Origin: JBGSWL01 sp041752455
Lineage (GTDB): Bacteria; Pseudomonadota; Alphaproteobacteria; Rhizobiales; Rhizobiaceae
Direction of reading: 5' to 3'
DNA: 30,824 bases
NCBI GenBank assembly: GCA_041752455.1
Contig: JBGSWL010000095.1
Span: forward strand, 1 to 30,824
In this document: one piece after another, positions 1 through 7,774 of the stretch
Numbering within the stretch: the first letter of the stretch is position 1
Layout of the letters: every line of letters starts with the position of its first letter
Made by a program: the position numbers and the translations under genes
Notes under the pieces: model-generated
The model's input: the letters and a program-made list of their open reading frames with translations, nothing else
The model's database searches: none
Told to the model about the DNA's origin: nothing

Positions 1-2
1 GC

Positions 3-737
3 GACTTGCGGCGGGCAGACGAAGGCGCGGCCCTGCGAGCGGTGGCGGCTGCAGCGATTGCCCCGGTGCGGTCGGCCTACGAGGAAACCTCGCGCCCGAT
101 CGACACGATCCGCCATCAGGCCAAGACCGTGACAGTCGGGACCAGTCGGCCGGAGGATGCGCTGTCGACACCGGTACGCGATGCCCTTGCCGTCATCGGT
201 CTGGCCGACAGCCGGATGTCGTTTGACAACCGCAAGAAGCTCGCCGTTGTCTCCCGCCTGATCGAACGAATCGAATGGGGTGTTTTGCTCGACATCGATA
301 TGTCCGCAAAAACCCCGAGACTGCGGGTTGCCGGTCAGCAGGTGGTTCCGTCCGCACTTTCGGCCTTTGCCGTCCCCGGCGGCGCGGAAGCGCTCGGCGT
401 TCTCGGTACGGCGCTCGACACGAACCAGTTGGCCTGCGGCTTCCTCGCAACCGACGCCATGATCGCTGTTCCGGTCACGGCGCACAATGCGGCGCAGACT
501 GCACACTTGCTCTGCCTGTCGGTGACCATGGCGGCTCATGCCTCCCGGGAGCAAAAGGCTTCGGTGATGAATGCGCTGGGTACCTGGCGTATCAAGTTGC
601 GCGAATGGGAACAGATTTTGGGCACGCAAGCCGAATCGGCGTTGCAGCGCCGTATCGCCAGCGAATCGCCGCTGACTGTGGTCTTTCGCCCGGCAGCCAT
701 CGATCCGATGGATAGCGCGGACCGGCAGTCTGCTTGA
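3..737 (+). CDS. C-terminal part of a probable SIS-domain (GlmS-like) protein, cut by the window edge
   Basis: The reading frame is open from the left edge to a TGA at 735-737, so only the last ~244 residues are visible. A TTG near base 6 could be read as a start, but I take the gene as truncated. Residues ~25-50 read EETSRPIDTIRHQAKTVTVG, which I associate from memory with the SIS (sugar isomerase) region of GlmS-like proteins that lie outside the classical glmS family. The rest is a helical, alanine-rich C-terminal region with no motif I can name. The gene converges on the GDP-mannose enzyme gene, with 23 bases between the stops. A role in amino-sugar or nucleotide-sugar metabolism is inference. 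The family call is moderate; the coding call is firm because the frame has strong third-position GC and ends at a shared hairpin. Confidence 0.5.
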   Translation, partial: DLRRADEGAALRAVAAAAIAPVRSAYEETSRPIDTIRHQAKTVTVGTSRPEDALSTPVRDALAVIGLADSRMSFDNRKKLAVVSRLIERIEWGVLLDIDMSAKTPRLRVAGQQVVPSALSAFAVPGGAEALGVLGTALDTNQLACGFLATDAMIAVPVTAHNAAQTAHLLCLSVTMAAHASREQKASVMNALGTWRIKLREWEQILGTQAESALQRRIASESPLTVVFRPAAIDPMDSADRQSA

Positions 738-751
738 TTTAACTCATTCAA

Positions 752-773
752 GGAGGCGGTTCAGGCCGCCTCC
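752..773. terminator. Hairpin between convergent genes
   Basis: Perfect 8-bp GC-rich inverted repeat (GGAGGCGG / CCGCCTCC) with a 6-nt loop. It covers the stop codon of the minus-strand gene at 761-763. On the minus strand it is followed by TTGAATGAGTT, a weak U-rich tail; the plus side has none. It is likely a shared stop signal for the two convergent genes, with the minus direction better supported. Confidence 0.45.
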
Positions 774-2971
774 AGATGCTCCATCAAGGCACAGAACACG
801 TGATAGAACGTGCTCGACGGCATGTCGGGGGCGACGACCTTGCCCTGCGCGTCGATGGCATCGTACCAGCCGCCCGGGATAGGCCGGTCAAGATAGTGAT
901 CAAACAGGACATCGATCATCTGTGCCCGCAGCTTTGCGGCCGGCGCAAACCTGCGCCGCTCGAAAGCGATGGCGGCTTTCAGCGCTTCTGTCTGTGGCCA
1001 GCAACGCGCCCTGTCTGACGGGTTGCGGCCATCGGCATCCATGGAGTCGATACAGGCGCCGGTCGCGTTGTGATGGCCGAAGGTCACAGCAGAGGCAAAC
1101 AATTGCCGCGCCTTGGCCTCAACACTCGGACGTTCGCGCCGGTCGAGATAGCGGCAGAGCAGCCACGCCCATTCATAATGGTGACCGGGTTCGATCCGGC
1201 CCGGGAGTGGCGACCAGTCGTCTGCGAAAAATTCCGTGAGCGTACCGGTCTCACCATCGAAAAAGTGACGCTCGAACAGATCGACCGTCGCATCGGCGCG
1301 GGCCAGATACTGCTCGTCGCCGGTCGCATCATACAGGGCGAGCATCGCTTCGAGAAAATGCATGTGCGGGTTGGCCCGGCGCGGCTTCGTCTTGCGATCA
1401 TCCTCGAAAAATCCGCCATGGACCGGGTCGCCGAAACACCCATCCATGAATGCCAGTGTTTCTTGTGCCAGCGGCAGGGCGCGCGGCTCGCCGATGCGAT
1501 GGAGCCAGGCGCAGGCAAGCAAAACGAAACAGTGGTCATAGGTATCGCGCTTGTCATCGCGCACGCCTTGTTCGGGATTCCAGAGGTGGATGAACCCGCC
1601 ATCCGGATGCCGGCCGGTCGCCAGCAGCGTGTCGAGAAGGCCGGACAAGAAGCCCTCGGGCGCCTGCCAACCGGCATGGATCGCATGGGCAAAGCAGTAG
1701 ATCTGACGGGGAAGAACCCGCATGCGCTTGGTCGCATGGGCCGCAGCTGTCCCGTCAAGCGACAGCGCTTCATGCACACCGCCATGGCATCCATCGACGC
1801 CGTTCTGCGCCCAGAAAGGCAGGCAGGTGTCGAACAGCCAATGCCGGATCGCCTTTTTGGAACGGTCATGGCTGAGCGTCGAGCCAAAGGCCTCTTTCCA
1901 GAGGCCGGTCACCTCCTTGACGAGATGCGTGCGATCGCGGCGCGTGACGAGGACCTTTCCATCTTCGGCAACGACCACCAGATCATCGACGCCTGCAAGC
2001 GCCACGACGCCGTCGATCGCGCGCACATGATTGCCCGATGCCTCCACAAGGATGACGTCGCCGTTCACCGAATTGCCGTCGTCATCTTTTTGCGCGTGGT
2101 CGTGAAGTTGAGCCCAGCTTCCCAGATCATCCCAATCGAACTGGGCGGGCATCACACCGATATTGCCGGCGTGTTCCATGATCGCATAATCGATCGAGAG
2201 TTTCGTTGCCGCTCCGAATGCTGCCGGATCGAGACGCAGCAGCGCTCCATCATCGACCCCCAGCCGCACCGCATCCGAGGCCTTTGCCCAGATATCGGGT
2301 TGTTGGCGGCGGAATTCGTCGGCCATCCGCCTGATCCGGAACAGGAAAATGCCGGCGTTCCAGAAAAAGCCGCCGGACGCGAGCCAGGCTTCCGCTGTTG
2401 CCCGATCCGGTTTTTCGCGGAATTGCTTTACGGCAAATCCGTCACCATCCGGCTCGCCGCGTTCGATGTAGCCATATTGCGTTTCCGGCCGTGTCGGTTC
2501 GATGCCGAGCGTCATGATCGCATCGGTCCGCGCCGCCATCTGTGCCGCCTTGATGACCGTCTCGCGAAAGGCTTCCGTGTCTGTGATGCGCGCGTCCGAC
2601 GGAAGCACAATGGCATAGGCGTCCGGATCGGTTGCATCGAGCCAGGCCGTGAAGGCCGCAATGGCGGCTGCCGTGTCACGGATCGACGGCTCCAGCAGCG
2701 TGCGTTGCGCCTCCGGTGCGCCGGCAAGCGCTTCCGCAGCAAAGAGCGGTGCAAGGGCTTCATTGCCCAAAATCAGGTGGCGTTCGAATGACACATTGCC
2801 GATCGTCCCGGCCGGCAGCCGGCCAATCGTGTTGGCAAGCAGGCTTTGATTGTCGACAAGCGCATGGAATTGCTTGGGTTTGTCATCGCGCGACATCGGC
2901 CAGAGCCGAGAGCCCGCTCCGCCGCACAAGATGACCGGAATGACCTTGATGGTATGTGCGCCCGTTTTCAT
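761..2971 (-). CDS. Mannose-1-phosphate guanylyltransferase fused to an AGE-family mannose-6-phosphate isomerase/epimerase
   Basis: A 736-residue two-domain enzyme. Residues ~8-290 form a nucleotidyltransferase of the GDP-mannose pyrophosphorylase type: VILCGGAGSRLWP with the GGxGxRL signature at 17-23, PKQF just after, FREKPD, WNAGIFLFR and FDWDDLGSW. This half should make GDP-mannose from mannose-1-phosphate and GTP. Residues ~385-730 match the N-acylglucosamine-2-epimerase (AGE) (alpha/alpha)6 barrel fold, with RVLPRQIYCFAHA, YDHCFVLLACAW, PHMHFLEAMLALYD and PGHHYEWAWLL giving the expected histidines. AGE proteins interconvert mannose-6-P/fructose-6-P or epimerise sugars. The usual bacterial bifunctional enzyme has a cupin-type isomerase at this end instead. 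The start is chosen because the catalytic signature begins 13 residues later. It probably feeds exopolysaccharide or LPS synthesis, which is inference. Confidence 0.88.
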   Translation of the reverse strand: MKTGAHTIKVIPVILCGGAGSRLWPMSRDDKPKQFHALVDNQSLLANTIGRLPAGTIGNVSFERHLILGNEALAPLFAAEALAGAPEAQRTLLEPSIRDTAAAIAAFTAWLDATDPDAYAIVLPSDARITDTEAFRETVIKAAQMAARTDAIMTLGIEPTRPETQYGYIERGEPDGDGFAVKQFREKPDRATAEAWLASGGFFWNAGIFLFRIRRMADEFRRQQPDIWAKASDAVRLGVDDGALLRLDPAAFGAATKLSIDYAIMEHAGNIGVMPAQFDWDDLGSWAQLHDHAQKDDDGNSVNGDVILVEASGNHVRAIDGVVALAGVDDLVVVAEDGKVLVTRRDRTHLVKEVTGLWKEAFGSTLSHDRSKKAIRHWLFDTCLPFWAQNGVDGCHGGVHEALSLDGTAAAHATKRMRVLPRQIYCFAHAIHAGWQAPEGFLSGLLDTLLATGRHPDGGFIHLWNPEQGVRDDKRDTYDHCFVLLACAWLHRIGEPRALPLAQETLAFMDGCFGDPVHGGFFEDDRKTKPRRANPHMHFLEAMLALYDATGDEQYLARADATVDLFERHFFDGETGTLTEFFADDWSPLPGRIEPGHHYEWAWLLCRYLDRRERPSVEAKARQLFASAVTFGHHNATGACIDSMDADGRNPSDRARCWPQTEALKAAIAFERRRFAPAAKLRAQMIDVLFDHYLDRPIPGGWYDAIDAQGKVVAPDMPSSTFYHVFCALMEHLEAA

Positions 2972-3082
2972 GTCCCGCCGTCCGTTTCATTGATCCCGCA
3001 CGAATCGTTCTGCCAGCGGGAAGATAATTCATGATGAACGAAGGCTGATATCAAAGGTCGTTGAAACGGCGTGATCCAAAGC

Positions 3083-3121
3083 AAAACGGCCCGCCGCATG
3101 ATGCCGGCGAGCCGTTCTGTT
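3083..3121. terminator. Probable bidirectional rho-independent terminator
   Basis: Stem AACGGC-c-CGCCG (3085-3096) pairs with CGGCG-a-GCCGTT (3105-3116) around a short loop, with a single mismatch. The plus strand continues CTGTTTTT, and the minus strand runs into TTTT, so both directions have a U-tract. It sits 39 bases downstream of the pilin stop and is best read as the terminator of that gene. Confidence 0.7.
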
Positions 3122-3154
3122 TTTGCTGGGTGCTGCCTTGCGGCAGCGCCGCAA

Positions 3155-3313
3155 TCAGCCGCCGACGGTGGTTGCGATACCGTCGAACTTGGCGTTCAGG
3201 GTCGAGCCGAGGGTCGTTGCGCCGGTGATGATGGCAACAGCGATGAGAGCAGCGATGAGGCCGTATTCGATGGCGGTCGCGCCCGATTCGTCTTTCATGA
3301 AACGTGCAAACAT
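3155..3313 (-). CDS. Flp/Fap-type IVb pilin subunit, small and orphan
   Basis: A 52-residue protein read on the minus strand from ATG at 3313, beginning MFARFMKDESGATAIEYGLI. A short basic leader, then G-ATAIEYGLIAALIAV with the conserved Glu-Tyr pair after the Gly, then a hydrophobic helix ending in an IITGATTLGSTLN-like stretch, is the standard Flp pilin pattern; TadV/CpaA-type prepilin peptidases cleave after the Gly at residue 11. An AAGGAG ribosome site lies 8-9 bases upstream, and a strong hairpin terminator follows. No cpa/tad assembly genes are present in the window, so the export machinery must be encoded elsewhere, or this subunit is a spare. It is a single-gene transcription unit between the GDP-mannose gene and gyrB. 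The family call is secure; a role in adhesion is inferred from the family. Confidence 0.9.
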   Translation of the reverse strand: MFARFMKDESGATAIEYGLIAALIAVAIITGATTLGSTLNAKFDGIATTVGG

Positions 3314-3476
3314 AGTGTGAGCTCCTTACTCGTGATTAACAGCACATACCGTCAAGGCTTGTTCCGCCTCTGATCAGTGAAGCCAGACTATCCGGCTGCC
3401 CTTGCCACCGGCTTAATCGGTACGGTTTGCAAAACGTAAATCACGGTAAAGCGAGGAGATGGTGAACAATCGCTAA

Positions 3477-3514
3477 GTCGGACCGCATGGATTTTAGCCA
3501 TTGGCAGGTCCGAC
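3477..3514. other. Inverted repeat downstream of gyrB
   Basis: Perfect 8-bp outer arms GTCGGACC / GGTCCGAC enclose a second short pairing (ATGG / CCAT) around an A/T-rich loop, 10 bases past the gyrB stop. It has no strong U-tract after it on the minus strand, so it may be a weak terminator or an mRNA 3'-end stabilising structure. Confidence 0.4.
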
Positions 3515-3523
3515 AAAACCGGG

Positions 3524-5998
3524 TCAGAAATCCAGGTTGGCAACGTTCAGCGCATTGTCCTGAATGAACTCGCGGCGCGGCTCAACTTCGTCGCCCATCA
3601 GCCGCGCAAACAGCGAATCGGCATCGGTTGCGTCCACCACCTTCACCTGCAACAGCGAGCGGGCTTCCGGGTCGAGCGTCGTCTCCCAAAGTTGCTCGGC
3701 ATTCATTTCGCCAAGGCCTTTGTAGCGCTGCAGGGTCAGGCCCTTGCGTGCATGGTCGAACACCAAAGACACAAGTGCCAGCGGGCCTGAGACCGGATCA
3801 GGACGATCCTTGCGGCGCAGGATTGCCGGGCCATGAAAGGCACCGTCAAGCCGTTCGGCAAGTTGCACGAGCGCGCGGGCATCCGCCGAGCGGATCAGGT
3901 TGGCATCGATCGGCTGGACATCCTTGACCCCGCGCACGGTGCGCTCGAAGACAAATCCGCCGCTGCCGTCATTGGCCAGGTTGGTGCGGCCGCTCCAGCC
4001 CTGTTCGGTTTCTTCGGAAACGGCATTGAGCCGCCCGGCAACATCCGCCGCGACGTCTGCTGCGCGTCCGAGATCATTGTTGAGTGCCGGGTCCAGTGCA
4101 CCGCCGAGCAGCGCCTGTTCGACGACCATGTGGTTGTAGCGCGGGTGAAGTCCCTGGATCAGACCGCGGATACGCAACGCCGTCTCGATAAGCGCGCGAA
4201 GGTCGGCACCGTTGCGCACTTCGCCCGCCGCCGTGGTCAACGCCGTGTCCTCAAGGCCGACATCGACGAGAAAGGCTTCAAGTGCCGCTTCGTCCTTGAG
4301 GTATTGCGAGCTCTTGCCGCGCGCCACTTTGTAGAGCGGCGGCTGGGCGATGTAGAGGTGGCCGCGCTCGATCAGCTCCGGCATTTGCCGGAAGAAGAAG
4401 GTCAGCAACAGGGTCCGGATGTGGGCGCCATCGACATCGGCGTCGGTCATGATGATGATCTTGTGGTACCGCAGCTTGTCGGCGGAAAACTCGTCCTTGC
4501 CGATCCCGGTGCCGAGTGCGGTGATCAAGGTGCCGACCTGATCGGATGACAGCATCCGGTCGAAACGGGCCCGCTCGACATTGAGGATCTTGCCGCGCAA
4601 CGGCAAAATGGCCTGGTTCTTGCGGCTGCGACCGGATTTGGCCGAGCCTCCTGCCGAGTCACCCTCGACGATGAAGATTTCCGACTTGGCCGGGTCACGT
4701 TCCTGGCAGTCCGCAAGTTTGCCGGGTAGCGAGGTGATGTCGAGAACGCCTTTGCGCCGCGTCAGTTCGCGCGCCTTGCGTGCCGCTTCGCGGGCTGCCG
4801 CCGCCTCGACAACCTTGGCGATGAGGATCTTGGCATCGGCCGGATTTTCCTCGAGCCACTCGGCGAGCTTCTCGTTGACGAGACCCTCGACCACCGGCCG
4901 CACCTCGGACGAGACAAGCTTGTCCTTGGTCTGCGACGAAAATTTCGGATCCGGCACCTTCACCGAAAGGACGCAGGTCAGGCCTTCGCGGCTGTCATCG
5001 CCGGTCAGCGTCACCTTCTCGCGTTTGAGGACGCCCGAGGTTTCCGCATAGTTCGTGACCTGACGGGTCAGGGCGCCGCGAAAGCCGGCGAGATGCGTTC
5101 CGCCGTCGCGCTGGGGAATGTTGTTGGTAAAGCAGAGCACGTTCTCGTGGTAGCTGTCGTTCCACCAGAGCGCCGCCTCAACGACAGTGCCGTCCTTTTC
5201 GCCGGTGATCACCACAGGCGTTCCGATCAGCGGTTTCTTGGCGCGATCGAGATAGCGCACGAAGGCTTCCAGTCCGCCCTCATAGTGCAGTTCGACGACG
5301 CGCGGATCGACATGGCGATTGTCGGTCAGGACGATGAAGACGCCTGAGTTGAGGAAGGCAAGTTCGCGCAGGCGATGCTCCAGCGTCTCGAACGAGAACT
5401 CCGTCTTGGTGAACGTCTCCGGCGACGGCAAAAATGTGACTTTCGTTCCGGTGTGGGTTCCCGCATCAGCGGTTGCGGCCAGTGGCGCATCGGCAACGCC
5501 GTGCGTGAAACTCATTTCGTGCCAGCGCCCGTCGCGCGCGATCTTCAGCTTCAACCAGATCGAAAGCGCGTTGACGACCGACACACCGACGCCGTGCAGG
5601 CCGCCGGACACCTTGTAGGAATTCTGGTCGAATTTACCGCCCGCATGCAGCTGGGTCATGATGACTTCGGCCGCGGAAATCCCTTCGCCCTTGTGGATGC
5701 CGACCGGGATGCCGCGCCCGTTATCCGTCACCGTGCACGAGCCATCGGCGTTGAGCGTCACCGTCACACGGTCTGCATAGCCGCCAAGTGCTTCGTCGAT
5801 GGCGTTGTCGACGACTTCATAGACCATGTGGTGCAGGCCTGACCCGTCGTCGGTGTCGCCGATATACATGCCCGGCCGCTTGCGAACCGCGTCTAGGCCC
5901 TTCAGCACCCGGATCGATTCGGCGCCGTAGGCGGCTGAGGTCGCCGCAGCGGCAGCAGCGGCGTCATCGGACTGTGACTTAGGGGTATCTTGCGTCAT
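3524..5998 (-). CDS. gyrB: DNA gyrase subunit B
   Basis: The ATPase subunit of gyrase, which with GyrA introduces negative supercoils. From ATG at 5998 the protein is 824 residues. It has an alanine-rich N-terminal tail, the GHKL ATPase (EVVDNAIDEA with catalytic Glu61 and Mg-binding Asn65; TDNGRGIPVG near 91-100; GGLHGVGVSVVNALS), the transducer, the TOPRIM domain (EGDSAGGSAKSGR and IIMTDADVDGAHIRTLLLTF), the ~165-residue insertion typical of proteobacterial GyrB, and the C-terminal QRYKGLGEMNAEQLWETT motif that contacts GyrA. The frame stays open upstream to 6229, but homology begins only inside the chosen start, and a plausible promoter lies between 6064 and 6091, inside the longer version. 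The upstream Shine-Dalgarno is weak (CAGG, ~7 bases). Confidence 0.98.
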   Translation of the reverse strand: MTQDTPKSQSDDAAAAAAATSAAYGAESIRVLKGLDAVRKRPGMYIGDTDDGSGLHHMVYEVVDNAIDEALGGYADRVTVTLNADGSCTVTDNGRGIPVGIHKGEGISAAEVIMTQLHAGGKFDQNSYKVSGGLHGVGVSVVNALSIWLKLKIARDGRWHEMSFTHGVADAPLAATADAGTHTGTKVTFLPSPETFTKTEFSFETLEHRLRELAFLNSGVFIVLTDNRHVDPRVVELHYEGGLEAFVRYLDRAKKPLIGTPVVITGEKDGTVVEAALWWNDSYHENVLCFTNNIPQRDGGTHLAGFRGALTRQVTNYAETSGVLKREKVTLTGDDSREGLTCVLSVKVPDPKFSSQTKDKLVSSEVRPVVEGLVNEKLAEWLEENPADAKILIAKVVEAAAAREAARKARELTRRKGVLDITSLPGKLADCQERDPAKSEIFIVEGDSAGGSAKSGRSRKNQAILPLRGKILNVERARFDRMLSSDQVGTLITALGTGIGKDEFSADKLRYHKIIIMTDADVDGAHIRTLLLTFFFRQMPELIERGHLYIAQPPLYKVARGKSSQYLKDEAALEAFLVDVGLEDTALTTAAGEVRNGADLRALIETALRIRGLIQGLHPRYNHMVVEQALLGGALDPALNNDLGRAADVAADVAGRLNAVSEETEQGWSGRTNLANDGSGGFVFERTVRGVKDVQPIDANLIRSADARALVQLAERLDGAFHGPAILRRKDRPDPVSGPLALVSLVFDHARKGLTLQRYKGLGEMNAEQLWETTLDPEARSLLQVKVVDATDADSLFARLMGDEVEPRREFIQDNALNVANLDF

Positions 5999-6063
5999 GG
6001 GTGACCTGAAGCGCCGAGCTGGCGCGAAAGCGGGCGAATCGCCTGTTTCTTTTGCTTGATGGG

Positions 6064-6091
6064 TATATAGGATGATCGCGGTGCGATCCAA
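6064..6091 (-). promoter_or_regulatory. Probable sigma-70 promoter of gyrB
   Basis: Read on the minus strand: TTGGAT (-35; complement of 6086-6091), a 16-base spacer, then TATATA (-10; 6064-6069). Transcription would start near 6057, giving a ~60-base leader before the gyrB ATG at 5998. The -10 hexamer is a palindrome, so it could also serve the divergent gene. This was read by eye only. Confidence 0.45.
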
Positions 6092-6164
6092 ACACTGCGC
6101 CTGCGCATCAGTCTTCGGGACCATGCGCAAGCGGTTATCCACGGTTTCTTGCGGAAAAATTCCG

Positions 6165-7190
6165 ATGTTCGCCGACAAGCCGCGTCGACAACGCCGTTCG
6201 CCCTTCGATGCGCAGGGCCGATGGCTCAATCTTGCGGCCTATGCAGCCCATCCGCGTGCGCTGAATTCGTTTCGCAAGTACCTCGGCTATTGGCCGAACA
6301 TCGCCTTTCCCGTGACCTATCACGAGAAGATGTATTGGCGCCGGATTTTCGACCACGATCCGTTTCACAAAACCTGTTGTGACAAGCTGGCGACCAAGGG
6401 CCTGTTTGGTGCCCTTGCAGACCCGGTTGCCGCACCCGCAACGCTCTGGGTCGGCGACCATCCCGATGATTTTCCGACCTCGCTCATGCGCGATGATGTC
6501 GTGGTCAAGATGACGGCCGGTTGCCGGCAAAACTGGTTCTTTTCCCGCGACGGTCACGACAGGGCCGCCTTCGAGGCAGCCTGCCGTGGTTGGTTGGCGC
6601 AGCCCTATGGCGTCAAGCAGGCCCAATGGGGATACCGTGACACTCCACGCCGCCTGATGGCCGAAAAACTCGTGGCGAAAAGCCCGGCGGACATCGAGGA
6701 ACTCAAGTTTCACTGCCTGAACGGGCAGGTGAACCATGTCATCGTCTATCGCGGCGAGAAAACGGATGCGAGCCGGTCCGCCATTTTTGCAGCCGATGGT
6801 ACACGCGAAAAGGTAATGAACACGGTCGCGATGCGTGATGCCTCTAAGCGCTTTCCAGACGACTACCGGTTGCCGTCGTCATTTGGTCGGGCACGCGCAG
6901 CGGCGCAGGCCCTTTCGCAGGGACGCGACTACCTGCGTGTGGATTTCATGGTTGCGGGTGGCGTTCTCTGGGCAGGCGAAGTGACCGTCTATCCGTCGGC
7001 CGGACTTATGGGCGCGTCCGACCTGCGGCTGATAAGATCGCTCGCCAACACGTGGGACATGCGCCTGTCGTGGTTCGTGAAAACGCCGCAGGCCGGGCGG
7101 CTGGAAGCCTATCGACAGCGGCTGTTGCCCTTTGTCGAAACCAACGGTCCGCCCGCAGAAAGCCCCGTGACGGCAACCCTCCCCGGTTGA
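6165..7190 (+). CDS. TupA-like ATP-grasp protein
   Basis: A ~341-residue protein matching the pattern of the TupA-like ATP-grasp family, named for teichuronopeptide synthesis and common in polysaccharide loci. Visible landmarks are FPVTYHEKMYWRRIF followed by CCDKLATK (the family's N-terminal substrate segment), DDVVVKMTAGCRQNWF (nucleotide-binding lysine strand), LMAEKLVAKSPADIEELKFH and CLNGQVNHVIVYRG, and YLRVDFMVAGGVLWAGEVTV with YPSAGL (the metal-binding acidic end of ATP-grasp). Such enzymes ligate an amine to a carboxylate using ATP, so a role in decorating a surface glycan is inference. I chose ATG 6165 because GGAAAA precedes it; ATG 6123 and 6072 are in frame and would only add a non-conserved basic leader. 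It diverges from gyrB, and no glycosyltransferase lies next to it. Confidence 0.72.
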   Translation: MFADKPRRQRRSPFDAQGRWLNLAAYAAHPRALNSFRKYLGYWPNIAFPVTYHEKMYWRRIFDHDPFHKTCCDKLATKGLFGALADPVAAPATLWVGDHPDDFPTSLMRDDVVVKMTAGCRQNWFFSRDGHDRAAFEAACRGWLAQPYGVKQAQWGYRDTPRRLMAEKLVAKSPADIEELKFHCLNGQVNHVIVYRGEKTDASRSAIFAADGTREKVMNTVAMRDASKRFPDDYRLPSSFGRARAAAQALSQGRDYLRVDFMVAGGVLWAGEVTVYPSAGLMGASDLRLIRSLANTWDMRLSWFVKTPQAGRLEAYRQRLLPFVETNGPPAESPVTATLPG

Positions 7191-7246
7191 ACTTTGATTT
7201 CCGCTTACGTAAAGGTCACATCGCCCTCTGCACTCGGACCCACCCC

Positions 7247-7756
7247 ATGAATCTCTGGTTTCGCACACTGCTGACGTTCCTGTTCGCGTTCAGGAAACCA
7301 CGTCTGGATGTGCTCGAAGAGGGGCGGATGCGCCTCACATGCTGGCCGACCGATCTCGATATTGCATTTCACATGAACAACGGCCGCTACCTGACGATTG
7401 CCGACCTAGGCCGCTATGAGTTGATCGTGCGGACCGGCTTCTGGCCAACCATGCGCAAGCGCGGCTGGCATCCGGTCGTCGGCACGTCGAAAATCTGGCA
7501 CCGCCGTTCGCTCGAAGCCTTCCAGCGCTTTGACCTGACCACCCGGATGATCGGCTGGGATGACAAATGGGTCTATATCGAGCACCGCTTCGAAGGCGTT
7601 GGCGCCAAGGCCGGCACGCTCTACTGCCGCATCGTCGTCAAGACGCTGTTCCTCAAGGGGCGCGAGAAGGTGGCAACGGCGGATCTCATTGCTGCGTTTG
7701 GCCACGAGGGTCAGAGCCCGGCCATGGAGCCTGACCTCGTTGCCATGCTTGCCTGA
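7247..7756 (+). CDS. Hotdog-fold acyl-CoA thioesterase-like protein
   Basis: A 169-residue protein of the 4HBT-like/THEM-type thioesterase group. The core shows the family pattern: a strand ending in DLDIAFHMNNGRYLTIADLG (the tyrosine/asparagine-containing NNGRYL motif starts the central helix), then GTSKIWHRRSLEAFQRFDLT, WDDKWVYIEHRFE and a final strand set with VVKTLFLKGREKV. The N-terminal ~15 residues are hydrophobic (LWFRTLLTFLFAF) and may anchor or cap the protein. ATG 7247 is used because the frame upstream is unlike the family and overlaps the preceding gene. It follows the ATP-grasp gene by 56 bases on the same strand, so co-transcription is possible. The substrate is unknown. Confidence 0.8.
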   Translation: MNLWFRTLLTFLFAFRKPRLDVLEEGRMRLTCWPTDLDIAFHMNNGRYLTIADLGRYELIVRTGFWPTMRKRGWHPVVGTSKIWHRRSLEAFQRFDLTTRMIGWDDKWVYIEHRFEGVGAKAGTLYCRIVVKTLFLKGREKVATADLIAAFGHEGQSPAMEPDLVAMLA

Positions 7757-7774
7757 GACGGGCGTCCCTTCAAG

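Noticed and set aside
1070..2791. Long open frame (573 codons) on the plus strand opposite the GDP-mannose enzyme gene
   Set aside because: It is the antisense shadow of a high-GC gene whose opposite strand has clear two-domain homology; the plus-strand product has no recognisable motif.
6135..6143. TTATCCACG, an 8 of 9 match to a DnaA box near gyrB
   Set aside because: A single box without clustering, AT-rich unwinding DNA or dnaA nearby is not evidence for an origin; such matches occur by chance.
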